Positions 25,861 to 36,103 of a DNA stretch of 64,000 nucleotides are shown here, one piece after another. The notes beneath the pieces were generated by a model. That model was not told where the DNA came from and did no database searches. It was given only the letters and a program-made list of their open reading frames with translations. The DNA comes from Streptomyces sp. R21 (lineage in GTDB: Bacteria; Actinomycetota; Actinomycetes; Streptomycetales; Streptomycetaceae): NCBI RefSeq assembly GCF_041051975.1, contig NZ_CP163435.1:4836001-4900000 (forward strand), read 5' to 3'. Each line of letters begins with the position of its first letter. The first letter of the stretch is position 1. A program made the position numbers and the translations under genes.

Positions 25861-26196
25861 TCAGGCACTGCGGGGGGTGGCTGAGATGGTCTGGACGTCC
25901 GGAACATCCGGCTCCACCAGCTGATGGTCACGCTGGTCCAGGTTCACAAAGATCATTCCGTATCGAATGGCGCACCGGACCGGCTGCGGCGCCCCCCGAG
26001 GCCGCCGCAGACACCGGTACGCCCGTACGTCGTCGTCCTCGTCCCGGGTGACGACGACAGGCTCTCCGAACACGGTCACCATCAAGGAGTCACCGCTGTG
26101 GGGGATGGCGGTGGCCAGATCGATGAAGTGCCAGCCGGAGCGGTAGGCCGTGGCCATTTCGCGGCGAAAGGAGCGGTCATCGGGTGGAATCGTCAT
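25861..26196 (-). CDS. Degenerate Rieske-like small protein
   Basis: 111 residues (MTIPPDDRSFRREM). Its ATG at 26196 overlaps the stop of the DVGWQ peptide gene as ATGA, so the two are translationally coupled. The sequence follows the N-terminal Rieske domain of aromatic-ring-hydroxylating oxygenases: AYRSGWHFIDLATAIPHSGD, VTVFGEPVVVTRDEDDDVRAYRC, then YGMIFVNLD. Where those enzymes have Cys-X-His and Cys-X2-His cluster ligands, this protein reads YRCLRRPRGAPQPVRCAIRYG: both His ligands are absent and the intervening loop is shortened. It therefore probably cannot hold a [2Fe-2S] cluster and lacks the catalytic iron domain. A binding or accessory role toward the coupled peptide is inference; function unknown. 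Confidence 0.75.
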   Translation of the reverse strand: MTIPPDDRSFRREMATAYRSGWHFIDLATAIPHSGDSLMVTVFGEPVVVTRDEDDDVRAYRCLRRPRGAPQPVRCAIRYGMIFVNLDQRDHQLVEPDVPDVQTISATPRSA

Positions 26197-26444
26197 GCGT
26201 CTGCGTCCGCCGCTGCCTGCCAGCCGACATCCTGCGCACCGTCGCCGGAGACGACCTGCCAGCCGACATCCTGAGCGACGACCTGCCAGCCGACATCCTG
26301 GGTTCCATCGGTGTGGGCCACTGCACTTTGGGTGGTGCCGGAGGTGATCTGCCAGCCGACGTCGAGAGGACCGGCCACGCCGAAGGCCAGTGCCGCAGCA
26401 ACGACGCCCGTAGCAAGCACCGAGCGAAGCATTCTCTTTTTCAT
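26193..26444 (-). CDS. Exported peptide with four DVGWQ repeats
   Basis: 83 residues from ATG 26444 (MKKRMLRSVLATGVV), with GAGGA about 10 bp upstream. Residues 1-26 look like a Sec signal peptide (MKKRM, then a 17-residue hydrophobic core ending FGVAGP). The mature 57 residues carry DVGWQ four times, at about 28-32, 50-54, 59-63 and 72-76, three of them as QDVGWQ and two followed by VV. Spacers are short and rich in Gly, Ser, Thr, Ala and Asp. The repeat organisation recalls multi-core peptide precursors or secreted signalling peptides, but there is no known RiPP leader. It is coupled to a degenerate Rieske-like gene and divergent from paired LuxR-type regulators. Confidence 0.8.
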   Translation of the reverse strand: MKKRMLRSVLATGVVAAALAFGVAGPLDVGWQITSGTTQSAVAHTDGTQDVGWQVVAQDVGWQVVSGDGAQDVGWQAAADADA

Positions 26445-26574
26445 GGTCGGCTTCGTCCTCACTTGATGGCTTCCTCTCCCCCGCGAAATAAGACGATGGC
26501 TCATTCAGGCACGTCAATGCCACAGAAGAGATGCATCATGTTCCTGCACGTTCAGGACCCTGGGGGGTGGAGAT
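26445..26574. promoter_or_regulatory. Divergent promoter region, DVGWQ peptide / LuxR regulator 1
   Basis: 130 bp, less GC-rich than its surroundings (for example CGCGAAATAAGACGATGGC), between the peptide gene and the first LuxR gene. It contains the small dyad TCCTG-N6-CAGGA at 26542-26557 immediately upstream of the LuxR start. The arrangement suggests the regulators act here. Confidence 0.4.
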
Positions 26575-27563
26575 TTGCCAACAAAAAGCACAAAACCGAC
26601 ACATCCTCACGGCATAACCGATCTGTGTGACGCAGGTGCCCGGCTTTATGCCAGTGCTCTCGCCTCGGGACGCATCTCCCGCGGCGAGTCCGAGTCTGCT
26701 CCCTGCCTGCTCGAATTCGCACTGCTTCACCCGGACCCGGATGACGCGAACTGGTTGCGCCCCGTACCGCCGTCCGTTGTGCTCGCACAGCGGCTCCAGC
26801 CCCTGGAACGGGAGATCCAGGACCGCCGTCGGCTCACCCTCAACCTCACAGACGCCTTCCAGCCGTTCCTGACCATCAGCGCTCAGAAGCCCGCCACGAC
26901 GCACGCCATCACCGTGCTGGAGGGCAACACCCGGATCAATGCCGCACTCGACGTGGCGATAGCCGAGGCCCGCACCGAAGTCCTGACCGTCCAGCCCGGC
27001 GGCAGCCGGCCCGAACACATCCTGAGTCAGGCACTGGAGCGGAGTAAGCCCCTGATAGAACGGGGCATCTCCGTGCGCACTTTGTACCAGCACACGGTCC
27101 GGCACAGCCAGAGCACCTTCGCGTACATGGACAAGATGGCCGGCGCCAAGGTGGAGATCCGCACGCTGGAAGAGCTCATCGAGAGGCTCATCATCTGTGA
27201 TCAGACGGTGGCCTTCATCCCTGCCCAGGACGACCGGCAGGTGGCCCTGGAGCTTCGTCACCCCGGCCTCGTCCAGTATCTGATCAAGGTCTTCGAACAA
27301 CTCTGGCAGCGCGCGACCCCGTTGATGGACGAGGTCCGCTACGAGGCGACTCCCGAGGGCATCACCGGCGTCCAGCGCTCCATAGCCAAGCTCCTCATCG
27401 AGGGGCACGTCGACGAGGCCATAGCCCGCCGCCTCGGCATGAACGTCCGCACCTGCCGAGCCCACATCGCCAAGCTCGCCGCCGCGCTGGGCAGTGGCAG
27501 CCGCGCTCAACTCGGCTTTCGCATAGCGCAGTCGGGAATCCTGGAGCAGGAAGAGCCCACGCG

Positions 27564-27567
<4 letters not shown>
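26575..27567 (+). CDS. LuxR-family regulator with TrmB-like sensor region, paralogue 1
   Basis: 330 residues from a TTG at 26575, preceded by GGGGGGTGGAGA. Residues about 10-30 are a conserved N-terminal helix (HGITDLCDAGARLYASAL). The central part (about 115-245) is shared with the two paralogues and resembles the phospholipase-D-like effector domain seen with TrmB-type regulators: EVLTVQPGG, ERGISVRTLYQHTVRH, DQTVAFIPAQDDRQVALELRHPGLVQYL. A C-terminal LuxR helix-turn-helix follows (ITGVQRSIAKLLIEGHVDEAIARRLGMNVRTCRAHIAKLAAALG). It lacks a receiver domain, so it is a one-component regulator. Its stop overlaps the start of paralogue 2 (GTGA). Divergent from the DVGWQ peptide operon, a probable target. 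Confidence 0.85.
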
Positions 27568-29583
<2,016 letters not shown>

Positions 29584-29929
29584 CTTCCACTCCTGGCTCC
29601 AACGCCTGGCTCCAGCGTCTTCCGCAGCGCAACTATGCGCGGCCCGGCCCGCCTCCGCAACACGGCTCCGCCGCTCAGCCGCCCCCAAATCCCCCTTCAC
29701 GTACGGAATTGTCCCCGCCTCCGCCCATCCCCTTGCAACAACATGAAGGTGCCGCGCCCTCAGTGTGCGGTGCGGGGCGCGGTCGCCTCCCCAAGGGGGC
29801 GTGTCACCCGGGACGGACCTGGCCGGATCTCGCCCGTCGGGCCGGAGCCGTGCCCCCCGCGGAATCCACGTGAGCTGCCGGAAATAGCCGAGTGATCGGC
29901 ACGTTACGTACCGCACCTACCGTCAGCCC
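29584..29929. other. 346-bp divergent intergenic region
   Basis: Between LuxR paralogue 3 (minus) and the ATP-grasp operon (plus). It contains a tandem 13-bp duplication, CCTGGCTCCAACG then CCTGGCTCCAGCG (29592-29617), that runs up to the ribosome-binding site of the LuxR gene. The right end has GTTACGTACCG about 30 bp before the ATP-grasp start. No coding sequence is evident. Confidence 0.5.
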
Positions 29930-31474
29930 ATGGCGGACATATTTGACGCGTACGCGTTGGCCGATGCGTGGGACGAGATGTTTGAGCGGCCGGGTGAGGT
30001 CAGGACCGCCTATGAGCCGGTGCTGGCGGCGCTGCAGCCCATCGAACCGGGTGAACTGCGCTTCCGGGCCGACCAGATGGCCCGGGCGTTCACCGACCGC
30101 GGGGTGACCTACGCCTTCGCGGGCGAGGAGCGGCCCTGGCCGCTGGACCTGGTGCCGCGCATCCTCGACGCACTGGAATGGGACCTCATCCAGCGAGGAG
30201 TGGCCCAGCGGGTCAAGGCACTCGAGGCCTACCTCAGCGATGCCTACGGCCCCTGCCGCGCCTTCGAGGACGGAGTCGTGCCCTGGCGCCTGCTGCTCAA
30301 CTCCCCCCATTTTCACAGAGCCGCGCACGGGATCGAGCCACCGGGCGGCGTACGGATCCACGTCGCCGGCATCGACCTCGTGCGGGACGAGGCAGGGGAC
30401 TTCCGGGTCCTGGAGGACAACGTCCGCGTGCCGTCCGGGGTCTCGTACGTCATCGAGAACCGGCGCGCGATGACCCGGATCTTCCCCTCCCTCTTCGCCG
30501 AACAGCACGTGCTGCCGGTCGACGGGTACGGGCAGCGGCTGCTCGCCGCGCTGCGGGCCGCGGCCCCCGAGGGCGTCGGTGACCCGCGGGTCGTCGTGCT
30601 CACCCCCGGCCCCAGCAACGCCGCCTACTTCGAACACGCCCTGCTGGCACGGCTGATGGGCGTGCAGCTCGTCGAGGGGCACGATCTCGTCTGCCGCAAC
30701 AACCGGGTGTGGATGCGCACCACGCGCGGCGAGATGCCGGTCCATGTCGTATACCGGCGGCTCGACGACGACTTCCTCGATCCGCTGCACTTCCGGCCCG
30801 ACTCGGTGATCGGCTGCCCGGGCATCATGAACGCCGCGCAGGCGGGCACGGTGACCCTCGCCAACGCCGTCGGCAACGGCATCGCCGACGACAAGCTGCT
30901 CTACACGTACGTCCCCGATCTGATCCGCTACTACCTCGGCGAGGAGCCCGTCCTCCCCAACGTGGAGTCCTTCCGGCCCGACGAGCCCGGGCAGTTGGAG
31001 GCCGTCCTCGACCAGATCGACCAGCTCGTCATCAAACCGGTCGACGGCGCCGGTGGCCAGGGCATCGTCATCGGGCCCAAGGCCGACGCCGAGACGCTGG
31101 AGCGCACCCGCGCGGCCGTCGCCGCCGATCCGCGCGGCTGGATCGCCCAGCGCCCGGTCGCCCTGTCCACGTCCCCCACCCTGTCGGGCGAGGGCATGGC
31201 CCCGCGCCACATCGACCTGCGCCCCTTCGCCGTCAACGACGGCAGCGACGTCTGGGTGCTGCCCGGCGGCCTCACCCGGGTCGCCCTCCAGGAGGGCAAC
31301 CTCATCGTCAACTCCAGCCAGGGCGGCGGCTCCAAGGACACCTGGGTGCTCGCGGAGGGTCCCGCGGAGCCCGTCGAGGCGGAGACCGACGGAGTACTGC
31401 CGGACGTCGCCCCACGCCAGCTCGGACCCGACGGCACCCACATCGTCGTACAGGAAGGAGAGCAGCAGCAGTGA
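29930..31474 (+). CDS. Circularly permuted ATP-grasp type 2 protein
   Basis: 514 residues of the CP_ATPgrasp_2 family, whose members are predicted to form amide bonds using ATP. Conserved stretches: FRADQMARAFTDRGVTYAFAGEERPWPLDLVPRIL, RVPSGVSYVIENRRAMTRIFP, GVQLVEGHDLVCRNNRVWMRT, VVYRRLDDDFLDPLHFRPDS, IKPVDGAGGQGIVIGP (ATP-binding loop) and the C-terminal HIDLRPFAVNDG and ALQEGNLIVNSSQGGGSKDTWVL. It is the first gene of a three-gene operon with an alpha-E protein and a transglutaminase-like protein, the standard partner set for this family, for which a peptide-tag or peptide-synthesis role has been predicted from genomic context. Substrate not known. Confidence 0.93.
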   Translation: MADIFDAYALADAWDEMFERPGEVRTAYEPVLAALQPIEPGELRFRADQMARAFTDRGVTYAFAGEERPWPLDLVPRILDALEWDLIQRGVAQRVKALEAYLSDAYGPCRAFEDGVVPWRLLLNSPHFHRAAHGIEPPGGVRIHVAGIDLVRDEAGDFRVLEDNVRVPSGVSYVIENRRAMTRIFPSLFAEQHVLPVDGYGQRLLAALRAAAPEGVGDPRVVVLTPGPSNAAYFEHALLARLMGVQLVEGHDLVCRNNRVWMRTTRGEMPVHVVYRRLDDDFLDPLHFRPDSVIGCPGIMNAAQAGTVTLANAVGNGIADDKLLYTYVPDLIRYYLGEEPVLPNVESFRPDEPGQLEAVLDQIDQLVIKPVDGAGGQGIVIGPKADAETLERTRAAVAADPRGWIAQRPVALSTSPTLSGEGMAPRHIDLRPFAVNDGSDVWVLPGGLTRVALQEGNLIVNSSQGGGSKDTWVLAEGPAEPVEAETDGVLPDVAPRQLGPDGTHIVVQEGEQQQ

Positions 31475-31523
31475 CGACTCCCCGCACACGTATGGCCACC
31501 GCTCTGCCGCAGGAGGTACGGCC

Positions 31524-32456
31524 GTGAACGACGTGATCCTCTCCCGGATAGCCGAAGCCCTCACCTGGACCGGCCGTTACGTCGAACGGGCGGACACCAC
31601 CGGCCGCATCCTCGACGCCTATCTGCACCGCCTCCTGGAGGACCCCTGGCGCGACGAGGACACGGCCTGCCGCTCCCTCTACGCCATCCTCGGCGTCGAC
31701 GCCGGCCACCAACCCGTCGACATGCAGCAGGTGTTGGACCAGCTCGCCTTCGACGCCCGTTCGACCTGCTCGATCGAGGGCGCCCTCGGCGCGGCCCGCC
31801 TCAACGCGCGCAGCGCCCGCGAGGCCGTCTCCTCCGAGATGTGGGAGTGCCTCAACTCCACCTGGCACGCGCTCGCCGACCAGCGGATGGCGGCGCGCCG
31901 CACGGGCCCGTACGCCTATCTGGAGCTGGTACGCCGCCGGGCCGCGCTCTTCTTCGGGCTCGCGGACTCGACGATGAGCCGGGACGACAGCTGGCGCTTC
32001 GTGGTCCTCGGGCGCAGCCTGGAGCGAGTGGACATGACCGTACGGCTGCTGTCCGTACGGGTGTTGGACGCGGCGCACGCCCCGGACTGGCCGACCTTGC
32101 TGAGTGCGAGCGGCGCCGACGAGGCGTACGCGCGCATCTACGGCGGCTTCGGCGACACCCCTCGCGTCGCCGAATTCCTGCTCCTGGACCGGAACTTCCC
32201 GCGCTCCGCGCTGCACGCGCTGACCACGGCGGAGGAGTGCCTCGAGGCGCTCGGCCGCCAGCGCCAGGACCCGGCGCGCCGCCCGATCGGCCGGATGCGG
32301 ACGCGGCTGGAATACCTGGACTCGCGCACCCTGGAGGACGGACTCCCCGTGCTGCTGCGGGACTTGCAGCAGTCCTGCATGGCCTCGGCGGAAGCCGTCG
32401 CGGAGAAGTTCTTCCCGTACCAGGGGCCCGTCGAGTGGGCCCAGGAAGGAGCGTGA
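31524..32456 (+). CDS. Alpha-E domain protein
   Basis: 310 residues from a GTG at 31524 with a strong CAGGAGGT site. All-helical alpha-E family: ILSRIAEALTWTGRYVERADTTGRILDAYLHRLLE at the N-terminus, LNARSAREAVSSEMWECLNSTWHAL in the middle, SRDDSWRFVVLGRSLERVDMTVRLLSVRV and FLLLDRNFPRSALHALTTAEECLEAL later. Alpha-E proteins are nearly always encoded between a CP-ATP-grasp protein and a transglutaminase homologue, as here (49 bp after the former, 8 bp before the latter). Biochemical function is unknown. Confidence 0.93.
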   Translation: MNDVILSRIAEALTWTGRYVERADTTGRILDAYLHRLLEDPWRDEDTACRSLYAILGVDAGHQPVDMQQVLDQLAFDARSTCSIEGALGAARLNARSAREAVSSEMWECLNSTWHALADQRMAARRTGPYAYLELVRRRAALFFGLADSTMSRDDSWRFVVLGRSLERVDMTVRLLSVRVLDAAHAPDWPTLLSASGADEAYARIYGGFGDTPRVAEFLLLDRNFPRSALHALTTAEECLEALGRQRQDPARRPIGRMRTRLEYLDSRTLEDGLPVLLRDLQQSCMASAEAVAEKFFPYQGPVEWAQEGA

Positions 32457-32464
32457 GGGCGCCC

Positions 32465-33307
32465 ATGACCCGCCGACTCCGCATCCGTCACATCACCCGC
32501 GTCTCGTACGCGCAGGCCGCGGTCTCCTCGCACAACGAGGTCCGCATGACCCCGCTGACGCTGCCCGGCCAGACCACCCTGGACGCCCGGGTGCTGGTGA
32601 ACCCGTCCACCGCCACCTGGTCGTACTGGGACTACTGGGGCACCCAGGTCACCGGCTTCGACCTCATGGAGCCCCACGAGGACCTCACCATCACGGCGTC
32701 CAGCCTGGTGGAGACGGCCCCGCCGGGCCCCCTGCCCGCCGCGCCCGGCTGGGCGGAGGTGGCAGAACGCACCGCGAACTCCCGCCTGTTGGAGTACGCG
32801 GCGCCGACCGCGCGCACGACCGTGCCGGAGGAGCTGCTGGAGCGGGCCCGCGCGGTGGCGCGGGGACTCGACCCGCACGAGGCGGCGGTCGCCGTCTCGC
32901 ACATGGTCGCCGACCAGGTGTCGTACATCCCCGGCGCCACGAGCGTGAACACCAGCCCCGCCGAGGCCTGGGAGCAGGGCGCGGGCGTCTGCCAGGACAT
33001 CGCCCAGCTCACGGCGGGCCTGCTGCGCGGCCTCGGCCTGCCCACCCGGTACGTCTCCGGCTACCTCCACCCGGAGCGCGACGCCGAACTCCACCGTCCC
33101 GTCGCGGGCCAGAGCCATGCCTGGGTCGAGTACTGGGCGGGCGACTGGACGGGCTACGACCCGACCAACCGCACCCGCGCCGACGAGTCCCACGTGGTCG
33201 TCGGCCGCGGCCGGGACTACGACGACGTGACCCCGCACAAGGGCGTGTACCGGGGGGTGGCCGGCGGGCCGCCGGAGGTGACGGTGGAGTTCACGCGGGT
33301 GGCCTGA
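32465..33307 (+). CDS. Transglutaminase-like cysteine protease family protein
   Basis: 280 residues. N-terminal beta-domain of the bacterial transglutaminase-associated type (RIRHITRVSYAQAAVSSHNEVRMTPL). The papain-like core has the catalytic cysteine in EQGAGVCQDIAQLTAGLLRGLGLPTRYVSGYL, histidine in AGQSHAWVEYW and aspartate in WTGYDPTNRT, a complete Cys-His-Asp triad. Probably a peptidase or amide-processing enzyme working with the adjacent ATP-grasp and alpha-E proteins. It ends only 22 bp from the convergent lipoprotein gene; no terminator hairpin is visible there. Confidence 0.93.
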   Translation: MTRRLRIRHITRVSYAQAAVSSHNEVRMTPLTLPGQTTLDARVLVNPSTATWSYWDYWGTQVTGFDLMEPHEDLTITASSLVETAPPGPLPAAPGWAEVAERTANSRLLEYAAPTARTTVPEELLERARAVARGLDPHEAAVAVSHMVADQVSYIPGATSVNTSPAEAWEQGAGVCQDIAQLTAGLLRGLGLPTRYVSGYLHPERDAELHRPVAGQSHAWVEYWAGDWTGYDPTNRTRADESHVVVGRGRDYDDVTPHKGVYRGVAGGPPEVTVEFTRVA

Positions 33308-33329
33308 ACTCCGTGATGGTGGGCGGCTG

Positions 33330-33839
33330 TCACTCGTCCGACCCGGAGTCCTTCCGGTAGTCGGTCGCCACGCAGCCGTCCCCGACGTCCTCACGGTGGT
33401 AGCCGTCCGGTATCTGCATGCCGGGGTCGCAGTCGAGGAGGAACAGGCCCGCCTTGAGGAGCTTGTCGACCCGCTCGTCGCGGCCTGCGTCGACGGCGAA
33501 GTCCTGCCCGATCATGAGGGAGTTGTCGCCGCCGTCCTGTGCGGCGACGGACTGCGCGAACCCCTTCATGTCGGTGACGTGCAGGAAGTCGATGTCGCCG
33601 TTCTCCTGGTCGCACACGCCGCCGCCGTCGAGGCCGTTGATCTGTTCCTGGATCTCCGAGAGGTCGTCGGCGCTGTAGTAGTCGACGTCCTGGCAGCCGA
33701 CGTTCTGCTGAAGGAAGTCGGCCACGCCCTTCTGGTCCCCCGCCTCAGGGGGACCGTCGTCGCCGCAGGCGGTGGCGGTGAGGGCGAGCAGCAGTACGCA
33801 GGCGGAGGCGGCGAGGGCGGTGGGAATACGGGTACGCAC
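33330..33839 (-). CDS. Putative lipoprotein of unknown function
   Basis: 169 residues from a GTG at 33839. Lipoprotein signal: VRTRIPTALAASACVLLLALTATAC with the acylated Cys about residue 25 (the -3 position is Ala, so the lipobox is weak). The mature part is acidic (GDDGPPEAGDQKGVADFLQQ) and contains cysteines at NVGCQDVDY, GGVCDQENG, LLDCDPGM and GDGCVATDY, which could form two disulfides. No family recognised. It ends next to the transglutaminase gene and follows the PQQ-propeller lipoprotein by 62 bp on the same strand, so the two lipoproteins may be cotranscribed. Confidence 0.75.
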   Translation of the reverse strand: MRTRIPTALAASACVLLLALTATACGDDGPPEAGDQKGVADFLQQNVGCQDVDYYSADDLSEIQEQINGLDGGGVCDQENGDIDFLHVTDMKGFAQSVAAQDGGDNSLMIGQDFAVDAGRDERVDKLLKAGLFLLDCDPGMQIPDGYHREDVGDGCVATDYRKDSGSDE

Positions 33840-33901
33840 AGGGGACCTCGGTGGATCGGCGGCCGACGTGGAGACGCGGGCGGGGACGGGAAAGGAAGGA
33901 G

Positions 33902-35350
33902 TCAGGACGCGGGCGCGAAGACGAAGAAGCCGTCCTCGGTGCCGAGGTAGCCGTATCCCGTGGCCGCGTCGACGTAGGGGATGCCGTTCTCCGGGAGGTT
34001 CTTGGCGAGGACCTTGCGGGTGCGGGCGTCGACGGCGAGGGCGGTGTCGCCGTCCGTGAGGCCGTAGAGGACCGAGGCGTCCGCCGTGAACCGGACGGGA
34101 TCCAGAGCGGTTTCGCCCTCCGCCTGCGTCCAGAGCTGCTTGCCGTCGGCCGGCTGCCACACCGCCGTGCCGGAGAACTCCCCGACCCCCTCCTTGTCCC
34201 TGGCGGCCAGTTCGCCGGAGGGCGAGAAGAGGACGTCTTCCGGGGCCTTGTACGAGCCGGTCAGGGCGCCGCTCTTCATGTCGTACCAGGCGTGGATCCA
34301 GGTGCTGTCGTAGACGCCCGCCCGCCAGGCCACGAGGACCCTGCCGTCCGTGATCCGCTCCACGACGGCCGCCCCGGACTTCCGCAGGCCCTTGTCGTCC
34401 ACCTCCACGCCCTTGGGCAGTTCGGCGTCGGCGCTGCTCCAGACCTGCTTGCCGGTGGCGAGGTCGTTGAGGGTGACCTGCTCGCGGTCGTTGTCGTAGT
34501 CGGTCGCGTGCAGGAAGCCCGCGTAGTACTGGCCGCTGATCAGCGGGGCGTGCGTCACGAATCCGTCGGCGGTGCCGGTCTCCGGGTGGAACTTGCACTG
34601 GGCGAGCCGGCCGGTGCAGGTGATGGCGCGGGTGGTGCCGCCGTCGATGGGGACGAGACGGATGGCGTCGTCGACGAGCTCGACGCGGTAGCCCTCCGTC
34701 AGGAGGCGGGGGTCGTCGTTGCCGTGCTCGTCCTTCGGGACGGGGCTGCTGCCCAGCTTGGCGCCGTGGGCGTCGTACAGGGTGGCCGTGGAGGTCGTCT
34801 TCGCCTCGGTGAGCCCGTCGGAGGCGGTGGTCGACGAGGTGCCGACGGCGATCGCCGGGGCGCCGCCGTGCCAGGTCGTGCTGCTGACCGAATTGGTCTT
34901 CACCTTCAGGGACTTGGTGACCTCGCCGGTCTTCGCGTCCCTGAACTCCAGGGTCAGGCTCTCGGCTTCGTCGGAGAGGTGCAGATACCGGTTCTCGCTC
35001 TGCTCGCTCCCCTCCTGCGGACCGGAGTTGTCGACGTACTCCCCGCTCGCGTCCTTGGCGAACAGCAGCGTCTCACCGAGGTCCAGCGCGCCGGGCGTGC
35101 CGCCGCCCTTGTTGGCGGGCAGGCTCCAGGCGGCCTTCTTGGCGAAGCCCGGCAACTCCGGGCCCTGGTAGGTGGGCCCGCTCGGAGCGGCGGCGCCACC
35201 ACCGGAGCCGTCGCCCCCGGACCCGGACCCGCTCCCGCCGCCGGACCCACCACTGCACCCGGTCAACAGCACGAGCCCCGTCACGGCGGCCGCAACCACC
35301 ACGGCACCCCGCAGCCGCATCGAACCATCCGTACCGCTCATACCGTCCAC
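33902..35350 (-). CDS. Lipoprotein with PQQ-like beta-propeller
   Basis: 482 residues. The signal sequence ends in the lipobox LLTGC (Cys 32), followed by a Gly/Ser stretch. The rest has the beta-propeller pattern of PQQ-like repeats: GKQVWSSADAEL, DGKQLWTQAEGETALDPVRFTADASVLYGLTDGDTALAVDARTRKVL and similar blades, ending YGYLGTEDGFFVFAPAS. Expected to be anchored to the outer face of the membrane as a scaffold or sensor. It is divergent from the EACC1/caspase pair, whose second gene also ends in a PQQ-like propeller. A later ATG (MSGTDGS or MRLRG) is possible. Confidence 0.82.
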   Translation of the reverse strand: MDGMSGTDGSMRLRGAVVVAAAVTGLVLLTGCSGGSGGGSGSGSGGDGSGGGAAAPSGPTYQGPELPGFAKKAAWSLPANKGGGTPGALDLGETLLFAKDASGEYVDNSGPQEGSEQSENRYLHLSDEAESLTLEFRDAKTGEVTKSLKVKTNSVSSTTWHGGAPAIAVGTSSTTASDGLTEAKTTSTATLYDAHGAKLGSSPVPKDEHGNDDPRLLTEGYRVELVDDAIRLVPIDGGTTRAITCTGRLAQCKFHPETGTADGFVTHAPLISGQYYAGFLHATDYDNDREQVTLNDLATGKQVWSSADAELPKGVEVDDKGLRKSGAAVVERITDGRVLVAWRAGVYDSTWIHAWYDMKSGALTGSYKAPEDVLFSPSGELAARDKEGVGEFSGTAVWQPADGKQLWTQAEGETALDPVRFTADASVLYGLTDGDTALAVDARTRKVLAKNLPENGIPYVDAATGYGYLGTEDGFFVFAPAS

Positions 35351-35725
35351 CGGATCGCATCCCCCGTCGTACCGTGATCCCGTGATCCCGCGGCCGCACC
35401 GGCCTCGTGATCAATACGTAGCAGCGGGTCACCATAGACGATTAACTACCGTCCCTTGACCGGCCGTTGACCCGGTCCGCCGGGATTGCCCCCTTCTCGA
35501 CACCGGAAGTGTGGCCATCTCCACAAGACCTCCGCGCGCCTGCCGCCGGAGCGGGCTCTCCCAACCGGCCTCGTGCCAGGGCTTGTCGGCTGCCCGACGC
35601 AGGTGCGCCGACTTCCGCGAATTCCCCCCGGCGCGAGCCCCCGTTCACCACACTGGTGGCTGCGCCGTGGAGCACGTGACCGGGACAACGACGGGCGGTT
35701 TCGCGGACAGGGGGGTGGAATCACC
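35351..35725. other. 375-bp divergent promoter region
   Basis: Between the propeller lipoprotein (minus) and the EACC1/caspase operon (plus). The left 100 bp is AT-richer (ACGATTAACTACCG) and holds two TTGAC hexamers (35456-35475), plausible -35 elements. No open frame here has convincing codon use. An in-frame extension of EACC1 upstream to 35486 is open but lacks a ribosome-binding site and family similarity. Confidence 0.5.
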
Positions 35726-36103
35726 ATGGACGTACTGCTGGGGCTGTGGCCCGACAAGGACGCGGACGCGGAGCAGGTCGAGCGGCTGGCGTATCTGCTG
35801 CGGGGGGAACTGCGGGCGCTCGACGTCGAGGGGCTGCGCCCGGTGAACGGGGACGCGCCGCCCGACGGGGCCAAGGGGGTCGATCCGGTCACCGCCGGGG
35901 CCGTGATGCTGGCCGTCAGCGCGCCCGGCGGAGTGCTCGTCGCGCTCGTCGAGACGCTGCGGGACTGGCTCGGACGGCAGTCCGCCCGCAACCGTGTCTC
36001 GGTGACCATCGACGGGGACACGCTCGAACTGGAGCAGGCGTCCGACGGCGAACGCCGGCAACTGATCGACGCGTTCGTGCGCCGGCACCGGTCGGGAGAG
36101 TGA
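35726..36103 (+). CDS. Effector-associated constant component (EACC1)-like protein
   Basis: 125 residues from ATG 35726. It resembles EACC1 proteins: an N-terminal helix-strand unit (DADAEQVERLAYLLRGELRALDVEGLRPV), a glycine-rich amphipathic middle (GAVMLAVSAPGGVLVALVETLRDWLGRQ), and a C-terminal strand and helix (NRVSVTIDGDTLELEQASDGERRQLIDAFVRRH). From published comparative genomics EACC1 occurs as a small partner next to caspase, trypsin or other effector genes in actinobacterial conflict systems. Here it is coupled to a caspase-propeller protein by a GTGA overlap, which fits exactly. It probably links an activating signal to the effector; mechanism unknown. Confidence 0.82.
   Translation: MDVLLGLWPDKDADAEQVERLAYLLRGELRALDVEGLRPVNGDAPPDGAKGVDPVTAGAVMLAVSAPGGVLVALVETLRDWLGRQSARNRVSVTIDGDTLELEQASDGERRQLIDAFVRRHRSGE

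Noticed and set aside
35486..35725. N-terminal extension of EACC1
   Set aside because: Open but without a ribosome-binding site, Arg/Pro-rich shadow composition, and the known family begins at the later ATG.
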